A stretch of DNA of 64,000 nt, taken from an uncultured Porphyromonadaceae bacterium (GTDB lineage: Bacteria; Bacteroidota; Bacteroidia; Bacteroidales; Muribaculaceae). Location: positions 27,115-91,114 of the forward strand of contig CALKRW010000031.1 of NCBI GenBank assembly GCA_937989585.1. Reading direction: 5' to 3'. Positions 16,140 to 25,438 of this stretch are shown piece after piece (positions within the stretch are counted from its first letter, which is position 1; each line of letters opens with the position of its first letter). The notes under the pieces are model-generated. The model was given only the letters and a program-made list of their open reading frames with translations. It ran no database searches and was not told the DNA's origin. Made by a program: the position numbers and the translations under genes.

Positions 16140-18335
16140 TTATTTCTTTACCTTAAACTGCTGTATCTCCTTAATCATGTCCTTGATGTCCTGATTGACG
16201 CGAAGGAAGTTTGAGTACAGAACTCGCTCACGGGCTTCGCGGAAGGGGAAGGAATAGAATTTCGGAAGAGGGACATAACCCGCTTCTTCTTTGGCTATCT
16301 GCTCCATGTCGAAGTCGGTCTTGCAGTAAAACTTTGAGGTCTTGAACTCCTCGGCTTCCTGAATATTGATGCTGTCGCGCATCCCGGTTTTGGTTTTCAC
16401 GAAGTCGCGTGCCACCTGTCCGCAGATCCAGCCTGTAGGCAAGTCGGAGATTTTGGAAGCCGGAACAAGGCTATCCATATTCTCATTGAGGTTGATGGAG
16501 GTCCGGTCACGGTCTATTGTTACGCCTTTCTTTAGCTGAACCACCTTGCCGAAGATGTCGCTCGACAGCCATTCAAGGGTCTCCTTGGCTCTGGCTGAAC
16601 CGCTGACAACATTGCCGACGGTCGTTATGATTTTCTGCATGCCTGTCTTTCCATAGTCAGCTTCCAACTGCGGCAGTTCCTGAAAACCAAGTGCTACCGA
16701 CACTTTGTTGCTTCGGGCCGTACCAATAAGACGGTCTATCTTGTGAAAATACAGCGTAGGCAGCTCATCGACGATGATAGATACCGGGATATTCTTGCCT
16801 TGTCCTGTATTGACACGGGTAACGAGACGGTTAAGAATCAGAGCGTTCAACGCTCCGATGATGCTCTCCATCTCAGGGTCGTTGGCAATCAGAAGATAAG
16901 ACGGGTTCGACGGGTCACTGACCTTGAGGTCGAAATCATCACCGTCCTTATGGAATATCCAGTAGGATTCCTTGGTCGCCAATCGGGATGTATAGACACG
17001 GAGCGTGCCTATCATACCTTCCAACTGTTCCATAGCTTTGTTTTTCAATGCCGTCTGGAAAGGTCCAAGAAGCGGAAGAACCTCGTTGTCGGTCTTGAGG
17101 ACATCAAAGATGGTCTGATAATCCTCGTTCAGAAATGACAGCACATGTGGCATATCAGAATACTTGCCCAGCCAGTAAGCCGGTTCGACACGACGGGTCA
17201 TGGCTGCATCGGCATACACTTCTCCGGTCGGTTTCTCAAATCCGGTCTCCCGGTCAACAACCATTTTGGGAAAGAGCTGATTGCCGTTTTCATCGTAAGG
17301 GAACTTCTTGTAGTTGATGAAAAAGTAGATGATCGCAGCGAGGAAGTTGACCGCAGAGGTCTGGAAGAACTGGTCGGAGCCTCCGCCTCCTTCTTTCTTT
17401 CCCTTCTGTAAAGACTCAAGCAAGGTCTCAGCGGTTTCGGATGCCGCAGCAAGGTTGCCGATATATTTCTGCTGAATGGGGTTGACACGACGGCTGTACT
17501 CCACATCCACGAAGTTGATAACCGAGAACTTGCAACCTTTAGGCAGACGGTTTTCACGCTGATTTTTGAGGTAATGGTAGTATAATTTAGTGGCAAGTGT
17601 AGGCCATTTGTAATCATAAACTACCATCGCAAATCCTTTTGCCGAGTGCTGACGGATGAACGGCTCGACAATGGAGAAAGTCTTACCGGAACCGGGAGTG
17701 CCCACGACCCATGTACCACGAAACGGATTGGTAATGTTTATCCATCCCTTACGGAACTTGCCCTTATAATAGTAACGCATGGGCACATTCACACTGTACT
17801 TATTTTCGACCTTCTCTTCACATTGCGAGAAGCTCTCGTTCTCAAGATTGAAGCGGTCTTTGAGCAGCCCTTCTTTCAAGAACTTGGAGATATTGTCAAG
17901 AGCCACATGGATGAGTATTGTGCCGAGAATACTCGCTACCATATACATCCAAATGTTCAAACGGAGGGTAAGAAGTACGGGCATGATACGGTGTCCGAAC
18001 AGCCACAGTGACAGCACAGTAATGAACAGACCGGCTACGATGGGATACAGAACCTGGTTCCTTGCGTCAAACTCCAGCTTCTTCTTATTACGTGTTCCTA
18101 TACAGGTGATACAGATAAGAAGGAGCGTCGCCATCTTGGAGTAAACAAGATTGCCATCCTGATATATCAGCCACCGTTTCATGCGGTCATGTATTTCGAC
18201 TACTACACCGCCGAAATGGTCAAGCACTTCGGGGTCTATCGCATACATGAAGAACTCCAGCAGCAGTGACACATAGATGCACGCCCGGAATATCTTATAA
18301 GAACCTTGAAGTTCCTTGCTTTCTTCCATTGCCAT
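16140..18335 (-). CDS. Type IV coupling protein (MobC/VirD4-like conjugation ATPase)
   Basis: 731 aa. N-terminal membrane region with about four hydrophobic segments (residues ~15-35, 68-80, 95-115, 118-145), then a VirD4/TraG ATPase domain. Walker A GTPGSGKT is at ~212-219, and ISIIVDELPTL-type text (VSIIVDELPTLYF) supplies Walker B. It docks relaxase-bound DNA to the secretion channel at the inner membrane. It is the last gene of the tra operon, 6 bp after the lipoprotein gene. No relaxase gene accompanies it in this window. The third codon is an alternative start. Confidence 0.9.
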   Translation of the reverse strand: MAMEESKELQGSYKIFRACIYVSLLLEFFMYAIDPEVLDHFGGVVVEIHDRMKRWLIYQDGNLVYSKMATLLLICITCIGTRNKKKLEFDARNQVLYPIVAGLFITVLSLWLFGHRIMPVLLTLRLNIWMYMVASILGTILIHVALDNISKFLKEGLLKDRFNLENESFSQCEEKVENKYSVNVPMRYYYKGKFRKGWINITNPFRGTWVVGTPGSGKTFSIVEPFIRQHSAKGFAMVVYDYKWPTLATKLYYHYLKNQRENRLPKGCKFSVINFVDVEYSRRVNPIQQKYIGNLAAASETAETLLESLQKGKKEGGGGSDQFFQTSAVNFLAAIIYFFINYKKFPYDENGNQLFPKMVVDRETGFEKPTGEVYADAAMTRRVEPAYWLGKYSDMPHVLSFLNEDYQTIFDVLKTDNEVLPLLGPFQTALKNKAMEQLEGMIGTLRVYTSRLATKESYWIFHKDGDDFDLKVSDPSNPSYLLIANDPEMESIIGALNALILNRLVTRVNTGQGKNIPVSIIVDELPTLYFHKIDRLIGTARSNKVSVALGFQELPQLEADYGKTGMQKIITTVGNVVSGSARAKETLEWLSSDIFGKVVQLKKGVTIDRDRTSINLNENMDSLVPASKISDLPTGWICGQVARDFVKTKTGMRDSINIQEAEEFKTSKFYCKTDFDMEQIAKEEAGYVPLPKFYSFPFREARERVLYSNFLRVNQDIKDMIKEIQQFKVKK

Positions 18336-18341
18336 AGGCTA

Positions 18342-18995
18342 TCAATCGTATATGGTTATTATGGGACGGACTTTGTGGTTTTGTGTCTTGGGCGTCTCCT
18401 GCATCGCACCCTGAGACAACGAATAGAGCCACGCCTTTGCCGTTTCCTGACCTGCGACCTCGGTCGATGACCAGTACCAACAACCGTCAGGCGTGTCGGT
18501 GATTGGCTCACCACCGATAGCCACTATCCCTTGGTTGATATAACCGCGAGTTTCCTTTAACAGACGGAGCTGTGCCACCGAAGGGATATAGGCTGACTGA
18601 CCGTATCTCCATAAATCGAAGACTGCATCGGCAATAGGAGAACCGACATTGCGCTGAGACATCAGGGCATAGGTATTTTGGTTTCCGTCAAGTGCATAGG
18701 CATCAGCGGATGTTCCCTGCTTTATTCCGAGAGAATCGGCGAAGGCAAGCGGCTCAAGGTCGTTCAGATACACGGCATAGCCACGGCCCTCTATGTCCGG
18801 ATTGGTATTGACATGAAACACGATGCCGATTCCTTCCTTACCCGATTTCTTCCATGTTTCCATAGGAAGAATCTGACCGTCGGTACAGAGTACATCACCG
18901 ACTTTCATCCCCATATCAGGCTCCGGATGGTGTCCGTCACATGATGTTACAGCCATACCGATGAAGGCAAGCATAAGATATACTAATTTTCTCAT
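18342..18995 (-). CDS. Tra-operon lipoprotein with fimbrillin/Lcl-type C-terminal domain
   Basis: 217 aa. Signal peptide MRKLVYLMLAFIGMAVTSC ends in a lipobox Cys, so it is probably anchored in an outer or inner membrane leaflet. The body carries VGDVLCTDGQILP, GIGIVFHVNT, YIPSVAQLRLL, WYWSSTE and KVRPI, an arrangement typical of the DUF1566/Lcl-like domain ending many Bacteroidales surface lipoproteins. A related domain ends the broken lipoprotein gene at 32175-33633. Sits between TraO-like and coupling-protein genes; a surface or mating-contact role is inference. Confidence 0.7.
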   Translation of the reverse strand: MRKLVYLMLAFIGMAVTSCDGHHPEPDMGMKVGDVLCTDGQILPMETWKKSGKEGIGIVFHVNTNPDIEGRGYAVYLNDLEPLAFADSLGIKQGTSADAYALDGNQNTYALMSQRNVGSPIADAVFDLWRYGQSAYIPSVAQLRLLKETRGYINQGIVAIGGEPITDTPDGCWYWSSTEVAGQETAKAWLYSLSQGAMQETPKTQNHKVRPIITIYD

Positions 18996-19005
18996 TGTCC
19001 TTTTG

Positions 19006-19503
19006 TTAGAATTTTACACCTATGCCGACGCCGGTCTTGAACCAGTCGCGGCCGTTAATAACAAACTCCGTCTTTACCTGCCAATAGAGCTGCCACTTGC
19101 CACGCATGACATAGCTATGCTCGTAACCGGCGTGGATTCCTCCGATCACCTCATGCGTATCGGAGCCGACAGAACCACCAAAGCGCAGATTGCCATGATT
19201 GTTGCGACCACGGAATACACATGGTTTGTAGGCAGCTCCCACACTCCATGTGCGGTAGTTCTTCCAAAACGAATCCGGGCAGACATGACCGCAATCGGCA
19301 CATTTGTCCCATTTGAGGTACACATTCCCGAAAAACTCCCAGGCGTTGTGGTGAGACATCTCTTTCTCATAGCCGACGGTCAGTTCAAGTCCGTTCTCAT
19401 AAAGGAGTCCGGCTCCAATCTGAACACGACCGTCCTTGTCAGAGGCTGAGGCCGTGCCAACCATTGTCAGTATGGCTACGGCAAACATTAACAGTTTCTT
19501 CAT
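19006..19503 (-). CDS. traO: TraO-like conjugative transposon protein
   Basis: 165 aa with signal peptide MKKLLMFAVAILTMVGTASA, then alternating polar/hydrophobic strands with many Gly and aromatic residues and a terminal TGVGIGVKF, consistent with a small outer-membrane beta-barrel. Its place directly after TraN, with 4 bp between genes, matches TraO in CTnDOT-type elements. Cysteine pair CADCGHVC at mid-protein is unusual. Assignment rests mainly on position and general character. Confidence 0.6.
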   Translation of the reverse strand: MKKLLMFAVAILTMVGTASASDKDGRVQIGAGLLYENGLELTVGYEKEMSHHNAWEFFGNVYLKWDKCADCGHVCPDSFWKNYRTWSVGAAYKPCVFRGRNNHGNLRFGGSVGSDTHEVIGGIHAGYEHSYVMRGKWQLYWQVKTEFVINGRDWFKTGVGIGVKF

Positions 19504-19507
19504 CGGT

Positions 19508-20425
19508 TCAGTCCTCGCTTAAAAGTGTATGATGGAACGAATCTGCCGAGAGGACATCCTCATAGTCAATCGACATGGAGATGCTGCGACCCGAGATCTG
19601 TTTCTCCGACAGTTCGATAGTCAGAACCTTGTCGTTGGGGAATGTCAGTTTCCTCACTACAATCACATTGCGGTAGCCGTGCATGAATGACTTGGGCTTT
19701 TCCAGCACCATTTCAGGCTTCAGCTCGATTACCTGACTGTTGGTAGCCTTATGCACCTTCTTGTCGGCGAGCTTGATGCGCAGTTCGTCAATGTCGAAGC
19801 GGATATTGGTACTGTTATCCACCGAGAAATCGAGGAAGAAGTAGTCGCCGACCGCATAGATGTTGTTCAGGCGCATCTTGAGCTTATGCTTCTTGGAGCC
19901 GACATTGCGGTACTTCGCCGGCGAGTTCCATACTTTTCGTGCAAAGTTATACATATCCTCGGTCGAGAGCGACACCGCCGGATTATTGTATGCGGTCTGC
20001 TCCGACAGCTCGACTGTCTTGTCAGTCACAGCCTCGGTCATGCGGGTCGTATAGATTAGTCCGTATTGCACACGGTAGCGTTCCGTCACGACAGTGACGA
20101 TGGCAAGGATTTCGCCGTCCTCGTGTCCGGCGTCCTTGGGCTTGAGACGGATTGTATTATCGATGGGCTGGTCTCCGGCAATCTTGTCGGTAGATATGTC
20201 CACAAAACGGATAGGCTCCGTGGCTGTGATTACGGTAGTTACCTGCTCGTTGACTGTGAGAAGTTCCATCTCACTTGGTGTGCAAATCCGGCTGCGCTCG
20301 GCATAGCTCAAGCACGCTTGGCTCTGCTCTCGCTGGCACGGATTTTCCTCATACGTTGACTGGGCGTTGGCACCCACTGATGCGGCTCCGAGAAACAGAG
20401 CCATTGCGAAATGTTTGATATTCAT
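19508..20425 (-). CDS. traN: TraN (VirB9-like) conjugative transfer protein
   Basis: 305 aa with a cleavable signal peptide ending VGANAQ. The first 100 residues form strands such as VNEQVTTVITATEPIRFVDIS, the start expected for TraN/DUF4138, where the VirB9-like domain sits in the periplasm and outer-membrane core complex. Follows TraM with the methylase gene in between. The start codon lies inside the methylase reading frame (77-bp overlap), but the signal peptide makes this start convincing. Confidence 0.8.
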   Translation of the reverse strand: MNIKHFAMALFLGAASVGANAQSTYEENPCQREQSQACLSYAERSRICTPSEMELLTVNEQVTTVITATEPIRFVDISTDKIAGDQPIDNTIRLKPKDAGHEDGEILAIVTVVTERYRVQYGLIYTTRMTEAVTDKTVELSEQTAYNNPAVSLSTEDMYNFARKVWNSPAKYRNVGSKKHKLKMRLNNIYAVGDYFFLDFSVDNSTNIRFDIDELRIKLADKKVHKATNSQVIELKPEMVLEKPKSFMHGYRNVIVVRKLTFPNDKVLTIELSEKQISGRSISMSIDYEDVLSADSFHHTLLSED

Positions 20426-21224
20426 TGGTTATGGTTTGGTTCATGATTGTTTGGTTATTGGTTATGGCTTGGTCGATTCGTTGTTTGGCGATGTCGCAGT
20501 ATTCCGGCACTATCTCGTATCCGATGAAGTGCCTGCCGGTGTTAATGGCGGCGACCGCTGTTGTTCCTGAACCGATGGCATTGTCGAGTATCAGGTCTCC
20601 GTGATTTGAGTAAGTCCTTATCAGATACTCCAGCAATGCGACCGGTTTCTGTGTGGGATGATAGAAACATCCCTTGCGGTGTTCCTTAGAGAAGTGAAGA
20701 ACAGTGGTCGGATATTTGTCATCGGCGATTCTGACAGGAGCAGCTTTCATGTTTCCGTAACAGCGGTTGGTGAATTTCTCCACATCACGTCTCGTATGGT
20801 TTCTCTCCGATGGAAGACACGGTCGCATCTGCGGATTATAGACCGGCTGACTGTCGTAGAATACCACGATGTCCTCATGTTTCCTCAGTGGCATACGCCT
20901 TGCGTTGAGATGACCGCTAACCCTGTCCTTCTCCCACACGAGATTGTATCTCCATTTTTCAGGCTGCGACATTATCAGTCTCGCTGTGAACATTCCCTGG
21001 GAGAAAAGGATAATCGGACATCCTCGTTTGGCTATGCGGTTGTACTGCTCCCATAGCAGGTCGAGAGGAATCATCCTGTCCCATCCGGACGCCTTGTTGC
21101 CTTTGTTCAGAACTCCATACGGGAGATCAGCAATTATAGCGTCGATGCAGCCGTCAGGGAGAGACCTCATTCCTTCAAGGCAGTCCATATTATATATGGT
21201 GTCTATAATAGGCATATCGGTCAT
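20349..21224 (-). CDS. N4/N6 DNA methyltransferase embedded in the tra operon
   Basis: 291 aa. Motif IV is DLPYG (residues ~33-37) and precedes motif I, seen as DNAIGSGTTAVAA near the C-terminus: the order of beta-class amino-methyltransferases. HPTQKPVALLEYLI is the usual block between them. The start MTDMPIIDTIYN overlaps the traM stop by 4 bp (ATGA), so an upstream in-frame Met is less likely. The C-terminal tail is a low-complexity NQTI repeat that runs 77 bp into traN. Probably protects the element from host restriction or marks its DNA; no cognate nuclease is adjacent. Confidence 0.85.
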   Translation of the reverse strand: MTDMPIIDTIYNMDCLEGMRSLPDGCIDAIIADLPYGVLNKGNKASGWDRMIPLDLLWEQYNRIAKRGCPIILFSQGMFTARLIMSQPEKWRYNLVWEKDRVSGHLNARRMPLRKHEDIVVFYDSQPVYNPQMRPCLPSERNHTRRDVEKFTNRCYGNMKAAPVRIADDKYPTTVLHFSKEHRKGCFYHPTQKPVALLEYLIRTYSNHGDLILDNAIGSGTTAVAAINTGRHFIGYEIVPEYCDIAKQRIDQAITNNQTIMNQTITNEYQTFRNGSVSRSRISGCQRPVNV

Positions 21225-22438
21225 CGGCTGTTGTTCTGCTTTTCCCTTCCATTCACAAGATACACGAAGGTGCCGTATTTGAGTTTGACCTTGTTTTTCT
21301 TGATTGCCTTGGAAATGGCGGAGGATGTTTTCTGATAAGCATTCTGGATTGCGTTCCAACCCCACTGGGTCACGTTGTCCATACCCGAAGTATTGCTGTT
21401 GAGCGTCATGGAGTTGTCAAGCGCACCACCGGCGATGTCTTTTGCTGTCTCTCGGAACGAGCTGTTGGGGACATACAGTCCTTCCATGCCATCGGTATCA
21501 TAGAGGGTAAGATTCACTTTAACAAGGTCATCGTTCACCATCAGTGACTTGACCGTTCCCTTGACACGCTGCTGATCGAATCCGCTCATCGTGGCATAGA
21601 GATAACTGCCTTTGGGCAGGAAAACATCGTTAATCTCCACATCATCAAGAAGTCTGAGCCTTACACGCGAGCCGTCAACAGCCTTTATATCCTCGTCGAT
21701 AATCGCCTTGATTAGACTCGGTTCCGGCTCGTTCTCGGCAAGAGTATTGAAATAGGATGACGAAGGACGCTTTGCTTTGACAACGGTCTGGGCGGCTTCA
21801 TCATCGGATAGTGCGTTGACGGCTCCTTCCTTGACCTCGATGGTCTGAGTGGCTGTAACCGAAGCGGAGGCCTCCACTGCAGGAGCCGGTTGCTCTACTG
21901 ACTGCTGTCCTTTGAGACGGGCTTCGGCAAGAGCGCGTTCCAGTTCGGCAAGCGCAACTGCATTGTTGTTGTCGGCATAGTCTATCGGATTCAGCGAGTC
22001 CGATGACATCGTCTCTCCCTTTTGCGCTCCCTCGGCGATTCTGTCCTGCATCTCGCGAAGACGCAGAAGTTCTTCGGTGCGGGCCTGTGCCTCTCGGTCA
22101 AGCATGGCGAAATCCTCGTCGGAATAGCGCGAGTCATATTCTTCTGTCTGTTCATCATTGTTGCGGTCAATGTTCTCTACAGCCGAATAGTCCTGGATGC
22201 GACCGAATGACTTCATCATGCTCTCCGTGCGGTTGCCAATTCCGTCATCACGGATCTGGGCCTGCGGAAGCGAGGGGTTCAGATACTCGGTCTCCTCAAG
22301 GTTGCCGTCGGGTGTATCCTTAACCTCTGTCTTGAACATGTCGATCACAAGCCATCCGGTTCCCAGTATCAGGGGATACAGGATTGCCGGGAGGACATAT
22401 TTCGGCTGGCGGAAGTTAATCTTCTGTAGTAAGCTCAT
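21221..22438 (-). CDS. traM: TraM (VirB10-like) conjugative transfer protein
   Basis: 405 aa from MSLLQKINFRQ. One membrane segment near the N-terminus (YVLPAILYPLILGTGWLVID), a long acidic, Glu/Asp/Ala-rich periplasmic linker with REMQDRIAEGAQ-type helix, and a C-terminal domain with VRLRLLDDVEINDVFLPKGS, the beta-rich block of TraM/VirB10-like proteins. The chosen start overlaps the TraL gene by 23 bp and places the membrane segment at the N-terminus; a further upstream Met adds an unlikely basic stretch. Spans the envelope linking coupling protein and outer-membrane core. Confidence 0.85.
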   Translation of the reverse strand: MSLLQKINFRQPKYVLPAILYPLILGTGWLVIDMFKTEVKDTPDGNLEETEYLNPSLPQAQIRDDGIGNRTESMMKSFGRIQDYSAVENIDRNNDEQTEEYDSRYSDEDFAMLDREAQARTEELLRLREMQDRIAEGAQKGETMSSDSLNPIDYADNNNAVALAELERALAEARLKGQQSVEQPAPAVEASASVTATQTIEVKEGAVNALSDDEAAQTVVKAKRPSSSYFNTLAENEPEPSLIKAIIDEDIKAVDGSRVRLRLLDDVEINDVFLPKGSYLYATMSGFDQQRVKGTVKSLMVNDDLVKVNLTLYDTDGMEGLYVPNSSFRETAKDIAGGALDNSMTLNSNTSGMDNVTQWGWNAIQNAYQKTSSAISKAIKKNKVKLKYGTFVYLVNGREKQNNSR

Positions 22439-22790
22439 TTGTATTATTGTTGATTGGTTTGATGTTTGGTTGCGACTGTCTGCGTTCCTTATACCGGCTT
22501 TCCTGCTTCTCCACAGCCGTCTGATAGTCATTGGCTTTTGTTGCTACCTGCGACAGACGGTAGACATTTAGCACGAAGCAGAATATCACTATGACGAAGA
22601 CAATACCAAGGAACAGCTTCGGCCAGCGGTCGGCGAAACGCTGCGTGGCGGCTGCCGCTTTGTCTATCTTGAGGAAGCGTGCCACCTTTCGGCCGGCACT
22701 AACTTCCTTTTCATAGCGTTCCTTATACTTGGGGTCGTTTTTATCGGGCATCTTCTCGCCCATGATCAGTTTCTTCCAGCCCATGCTCAA
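22416..22790 (-). CDS. traL: TraL-like small membrane protein
   Basis: 124 aa with a single strong membrane helix (LFLGIVFVIVIFCFVLNVYRL) preceded by a basic, charged N-terminal half. Lies between TraK and TraM, the TraL position in CTnDOT-type operons, and overlaps traM by 23 bp and traK by 4 bp. Internal starts (MGWKKLIMGEK, MPDKNDPKYK) are possible. Role in the inner-membrane part of the mating apparatus is by family and position. Confidence 0.7.
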   Translation of the reverse strand: MSMGWKKLIMGEKMPDKNDPKYKERYEKEVSAGRKVARFLKIDKAAAATQRFADRWPKLFLGIVFVIVIFCFVLNVYRLSQVATKANDYQTAVEKQESRYKERRQSQPNIKPINNNTNELTTED

Positions 22791-23401
22791 TAGTTGTTTT
22801 TGGTTTTCTGATCGATGTCCTTGTTGAGCAGGGTGCGCCAGTTCACTATCAGCAGACCGTGGGGATTGTTGTCAGTACGGGGAACACGCTTCAGCTGACC
22901 CGTCGTGACAAGCTCACGGGTAAGGATGGAGGTCCGACGCTCGATTCTTTGACGACCATAGTATTTGAATTCCATCTTCTGTGAGTCGAAGTTGATTGAA
23001 TCACAGTAAATCGAGAATACGGCCGATGTACCCATGATGTTGTTGTAGAAGCCTTTCTCCTTAAGGGTGTTGTACTGTGCAAGACCGGTCTCATCTACGA
23101 GATACATAGCCTTGTCCATCGTATACTTGATGTACTTGTCATCCGGTGCCAGCGTAAAGAATAGATGGTGGAAGCGCTCGATATGGCTTTTGGCCTCGAC
23201 ATCAAGGGTTTCATCCATAGTGGTCCGTTCCACAAGAACAGGGACTGTGCCGTCAAGCACATATATCTTCTTCTGAGCGTCGGCGACCATGCTTCTCGCT
23301 GTCCAGATACTCGACATGGAAATCACCACGCATCCGGCAAGAAACACACAGCAGACAATCTTCACCAGTTTGATTTTATTTTCTAAGTTCTTGATTACCA
23401 T
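22787..23401 (-). CDS. traK: TraK (VirB8-like) conjugative transfer protein
   Basis: 204 aa. Short cytoplasmic start, a membrane anchor (VKIVCCVFLAGCVVISMSSI), then a periplasmic domain with the HIERFHHLFFTLAPDDKYIK segment that is well conserved in TraK. VirB8-like proteins assemble the periplasmic channel. Upstream TraJ ends 23 bp before; downstream TraL overlaps by 4 bp. Assignment is secure by sequence character and order. Confidence 0.88.
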   Translation of the reverse strand: MVIKNLENKIKLVKIVCCVFLAGCVVISMSSIWTARSMVADAQKKIYVLDGTVPVLVERTTMDETLDVEAKSHIERFHHLFFTLAPDDKYIKYTMDKAMYLVDETGLAQYNTLKEKGFYNNIMGTSAVFSIYCDSINFDSQKMEFKYYGRQRIERRTSILTRELVTTGQLKRVPRTDNNPHGLLIVNWRTLLNKDIDQKTKNNY

Positions 23402-23424
23402 TATATGTTTTGTGAATTAATAGT

Positions 23425-24552
23425 TTAGAATATCTTGCTCATCGCTCCCTGTGCCGACATCTTAGCCTGCGAAGCCACGCCCTCGCCGAAGTTTCGGGTC
23501 GAGAAAGCGGTATCGCCTTCAGGTATCATCCATGCCGCAAGGTCGGGCACGAGGTTCAGACATTTTAGAGCGACTATCGAGGCCGCCATCAGGTATCCGG
23601 CAGAGAAGAATGAGTTCTGGAGATATGCAGCCATTGTCTGAGTGCTTTCCGTGATAGCAGACAGATTCTCGACCTGAATACACAGAACTATGTCGAAGAG
23701 CAACAGCACATAGAAGCCTATGAAGTAAAGCATGGCTCCATAGAAATGTACTGTGAGATAGCGGGTGAGCCACTTGGCCCATGCTCCTTCCCATTTCGGT
23801 AACAGTGAGAAAGCCCATTGAATCGGTCCGAAGATTGTCAGCATACCCAATAGAATCTGCTGACAATATATGGTTGCCCACCATCCGATTCGGAATACTA
23901 TCAGAGCGATTACCATCACAATCTTGTCGATGCAGACTACGGCTCCTGAGGTCAGTGAGGTGAACCACAGTTTAGAGGCATCCTTTTCCATCTGCGTCAC
24001 TTCCTCGACGCCCGTTGTCTCCATAGTGGATTCTATGAGATTCGGGTCGGAAGTGCCGGTTCGTGCTACATCGGCTTGCGCCTGCAAATCTGTATATAGG
24101 CTGTCTCTTACGAATACCAGTTCCTGAACCTCCCGGAATTTGTCCTCGATCTGTGCCGCTTCCGCTGAATAGAGGTCATGCGTGTATGAGCCTATCGAGT
24201 TCGGGATGTAGGAGAGGAAGTCCAAGACACACCATGACGAGCCGCTTGAATTGGTACCGCTGTCAGCCGGCGGATACCACCAGCACATGATAAGGCTGAT
24301 GCCGAGAGGACGAAGGAGCTTCATCACATCGAGAGGCTCGTTCTTATACATCATCTTGAAGGCCATCTGTCCCGCTACAATGAGCGAGAACAGCGCGGCC
24401 AACGCCATGCACATCTGGAGAATCCACCAGAACGGGCCTTGAGAACCTGTGAACGTGGCGTCACAGAGAAACTCGTTTGTCTGAAAGATTACGTCATCAA
24501 TCTCTTCCTCAAGGAGATTAATGCCGAAATCCGAGAAAATATTATCAGCCAT
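23425..24552 (-). CDS. traJ: TraJ (VirB6-like) polytopic conjugation protein
   Basis: 375 aa with several hydrophobic helices (for example MCMALAALFSLIVAGQMAFK, CIDKIVMVIALIVFRIGWW, ILLGMLTIFGPIQWAFSLLP and AMLYFIGFYVLLLFDIVL). GPIQWAFSLLPKWEGAW is characteristic of TraJ. Forms the inner-membrane part of the channel. Its ATG overlaps the stop of the preceding antirepressor gene in TAATG, so expression is coupled to that passenger. Confidence 0.88.
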   Translation of the reverse strand: MADNIFSDFGINLLEEEIDDVIFQTNEFLCDATFTGSQGPFWWILQMCMALAALFSLIVAGQMAFKMMYKNEPLDVMKLLRPLGISLIMCWWYPPADSGTNSSGSSWCVLDFLSYIPNSIGSYTHDLYSAEAAQIEDKFREVQELVFVRDSLYTDLQAQADVARTGTSDPNLIESTMETTGVEEVTQMEKDASKLWFTSLTSGAVVCIDKIVMVIALIVFRIGWWATIYCQQILLGMLTIFGPIQWAFSLLPKWEGAWAKWLTRYLTVHFYGAMLYFIGFYVLLLFDIVLCIQVENLSAITESTQTMAAYLQNSFFSAGYLMAASIVALKCLNLVPDLAAWMIPEGDTAFSTRNFGEGVASQAKMSAQGAMSKIF

Positions 24553-25391
24553 TAATCATAATTGCCGCTAAACAGATTGATGTCGGCGACCATCATTTTT
24601 TCCATAGTCGGCAAAATATTCTTTTTCTTGAGTGTATCATAGAGGAAAAGTCTACCATTTTGAGTCCAGTAAGTCCACATATGACCGCGACCGTTCTCAT
24701 CGACGCTTGTTGCGCTCTGAACATAACCGGCATCCTTGTATTCCGCGAACAAAATCCACTGTCCGTTTACCTTGTATTGAATACGCAGCTGTTCAAGAAT
24801 GAGGTTGAACTTTCTGGCAGACATTCCGTAGTCCTGCGCAATCTGTGTTATGCAGATTAGATTGGGACATGCCAGTACCTGCTCAACATAGCTTGCTCGA
24901 TTGGCGAGTTGTTCGATTTCTGCAGATTGTTCTGTGATGATTTTTTTCTGCTCACGAATTTTCTGCTTCTGCTCCTTTAGTGCCTTTGCGAGCTTCATAA
25001 GGAAGTCCGGATCATCGATGGCGCGTGCCTGAACATCATCGGTCATATACGCACCATTCTTACGGATACATGGCAAGACTTCCTCAAAAACCCAGCGGCG
25101 AAATTCCTTGGCGGCAGGTAGCTTGGAGCCAAATATAAGAGCATAAACATCAGGCTCAGGAATATACTTTGTCGGCTGCAAAGTTACCGTACCATGTTGA
25201 TTTTCAGAGGGGGTCATCAAAACGATGCCCCCCTCACAGTGGTTGGTCACAGCATTTTGATAACCTTTACAGCCAAGAGCTTTGGCTACATCGTTTGCCT
25301 TAAACAGAATCTCGCCATCTGCGGAGACGGCAGTGGCAATTTTGCCGAACTGCGGATGACTGAAAACCTCGAATTTTGGTTGATTATCCAT
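24552..25391 (-). CDS. BRO-N/KilA-C type phage antirepressor-like protein
   Basis: 279 aa. N-terminal BRO-N domain (IATAVSADGEILFKANDVAK, YALIFGSKLPAAKEFRRWV, VLPCIRKNGAYM), a coiled-coil middle (LKEQKQKIREQKKIITEQ) and a C-terminal ANT/KilA-C domain (ACPNLICITQIAQDYGMSAR, LRIQYKVNGQWILF). Such proteins control lysogeny in phages by antagonising repressors. Here it is wedged between traI-position and traJ genes and coupled to traJ by a TAATG overlap. It may sense or modulate element induction; alternatively it is a cargo insertion that happened to keep the operon in frame. Confidence 0.85.
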   Translation of the reverse strand: MDNQPKFEVFSHPQFGKIATAVSADGEILFKANDVAKALGCKGYQNAVTNHCEGGIVLMTPSENQHGTVTLQPTKYIPEPDVYALIFGSKLPAAKEFRRWVFEEVLPCIRKNGAYMTDDVQARAIDDPDFLMKLAKALKEQKQKIREQKKIITEQSAEIEQLANRASYVEQVLACPNLICITQIAQDYGMSARKFNLILEQLRIQYKVNGQWILFAEYKDAGYVQSATSVDENGRGHMWTYWTQNGRLFLYDTLKKKNILPTMEKMMVADINLFSGNYD

Positions 25392-25438
25392 TGTTTGTGA
25401 TTATTTGATTAATAGTAAGATTCTAAAATTACTTGTCC

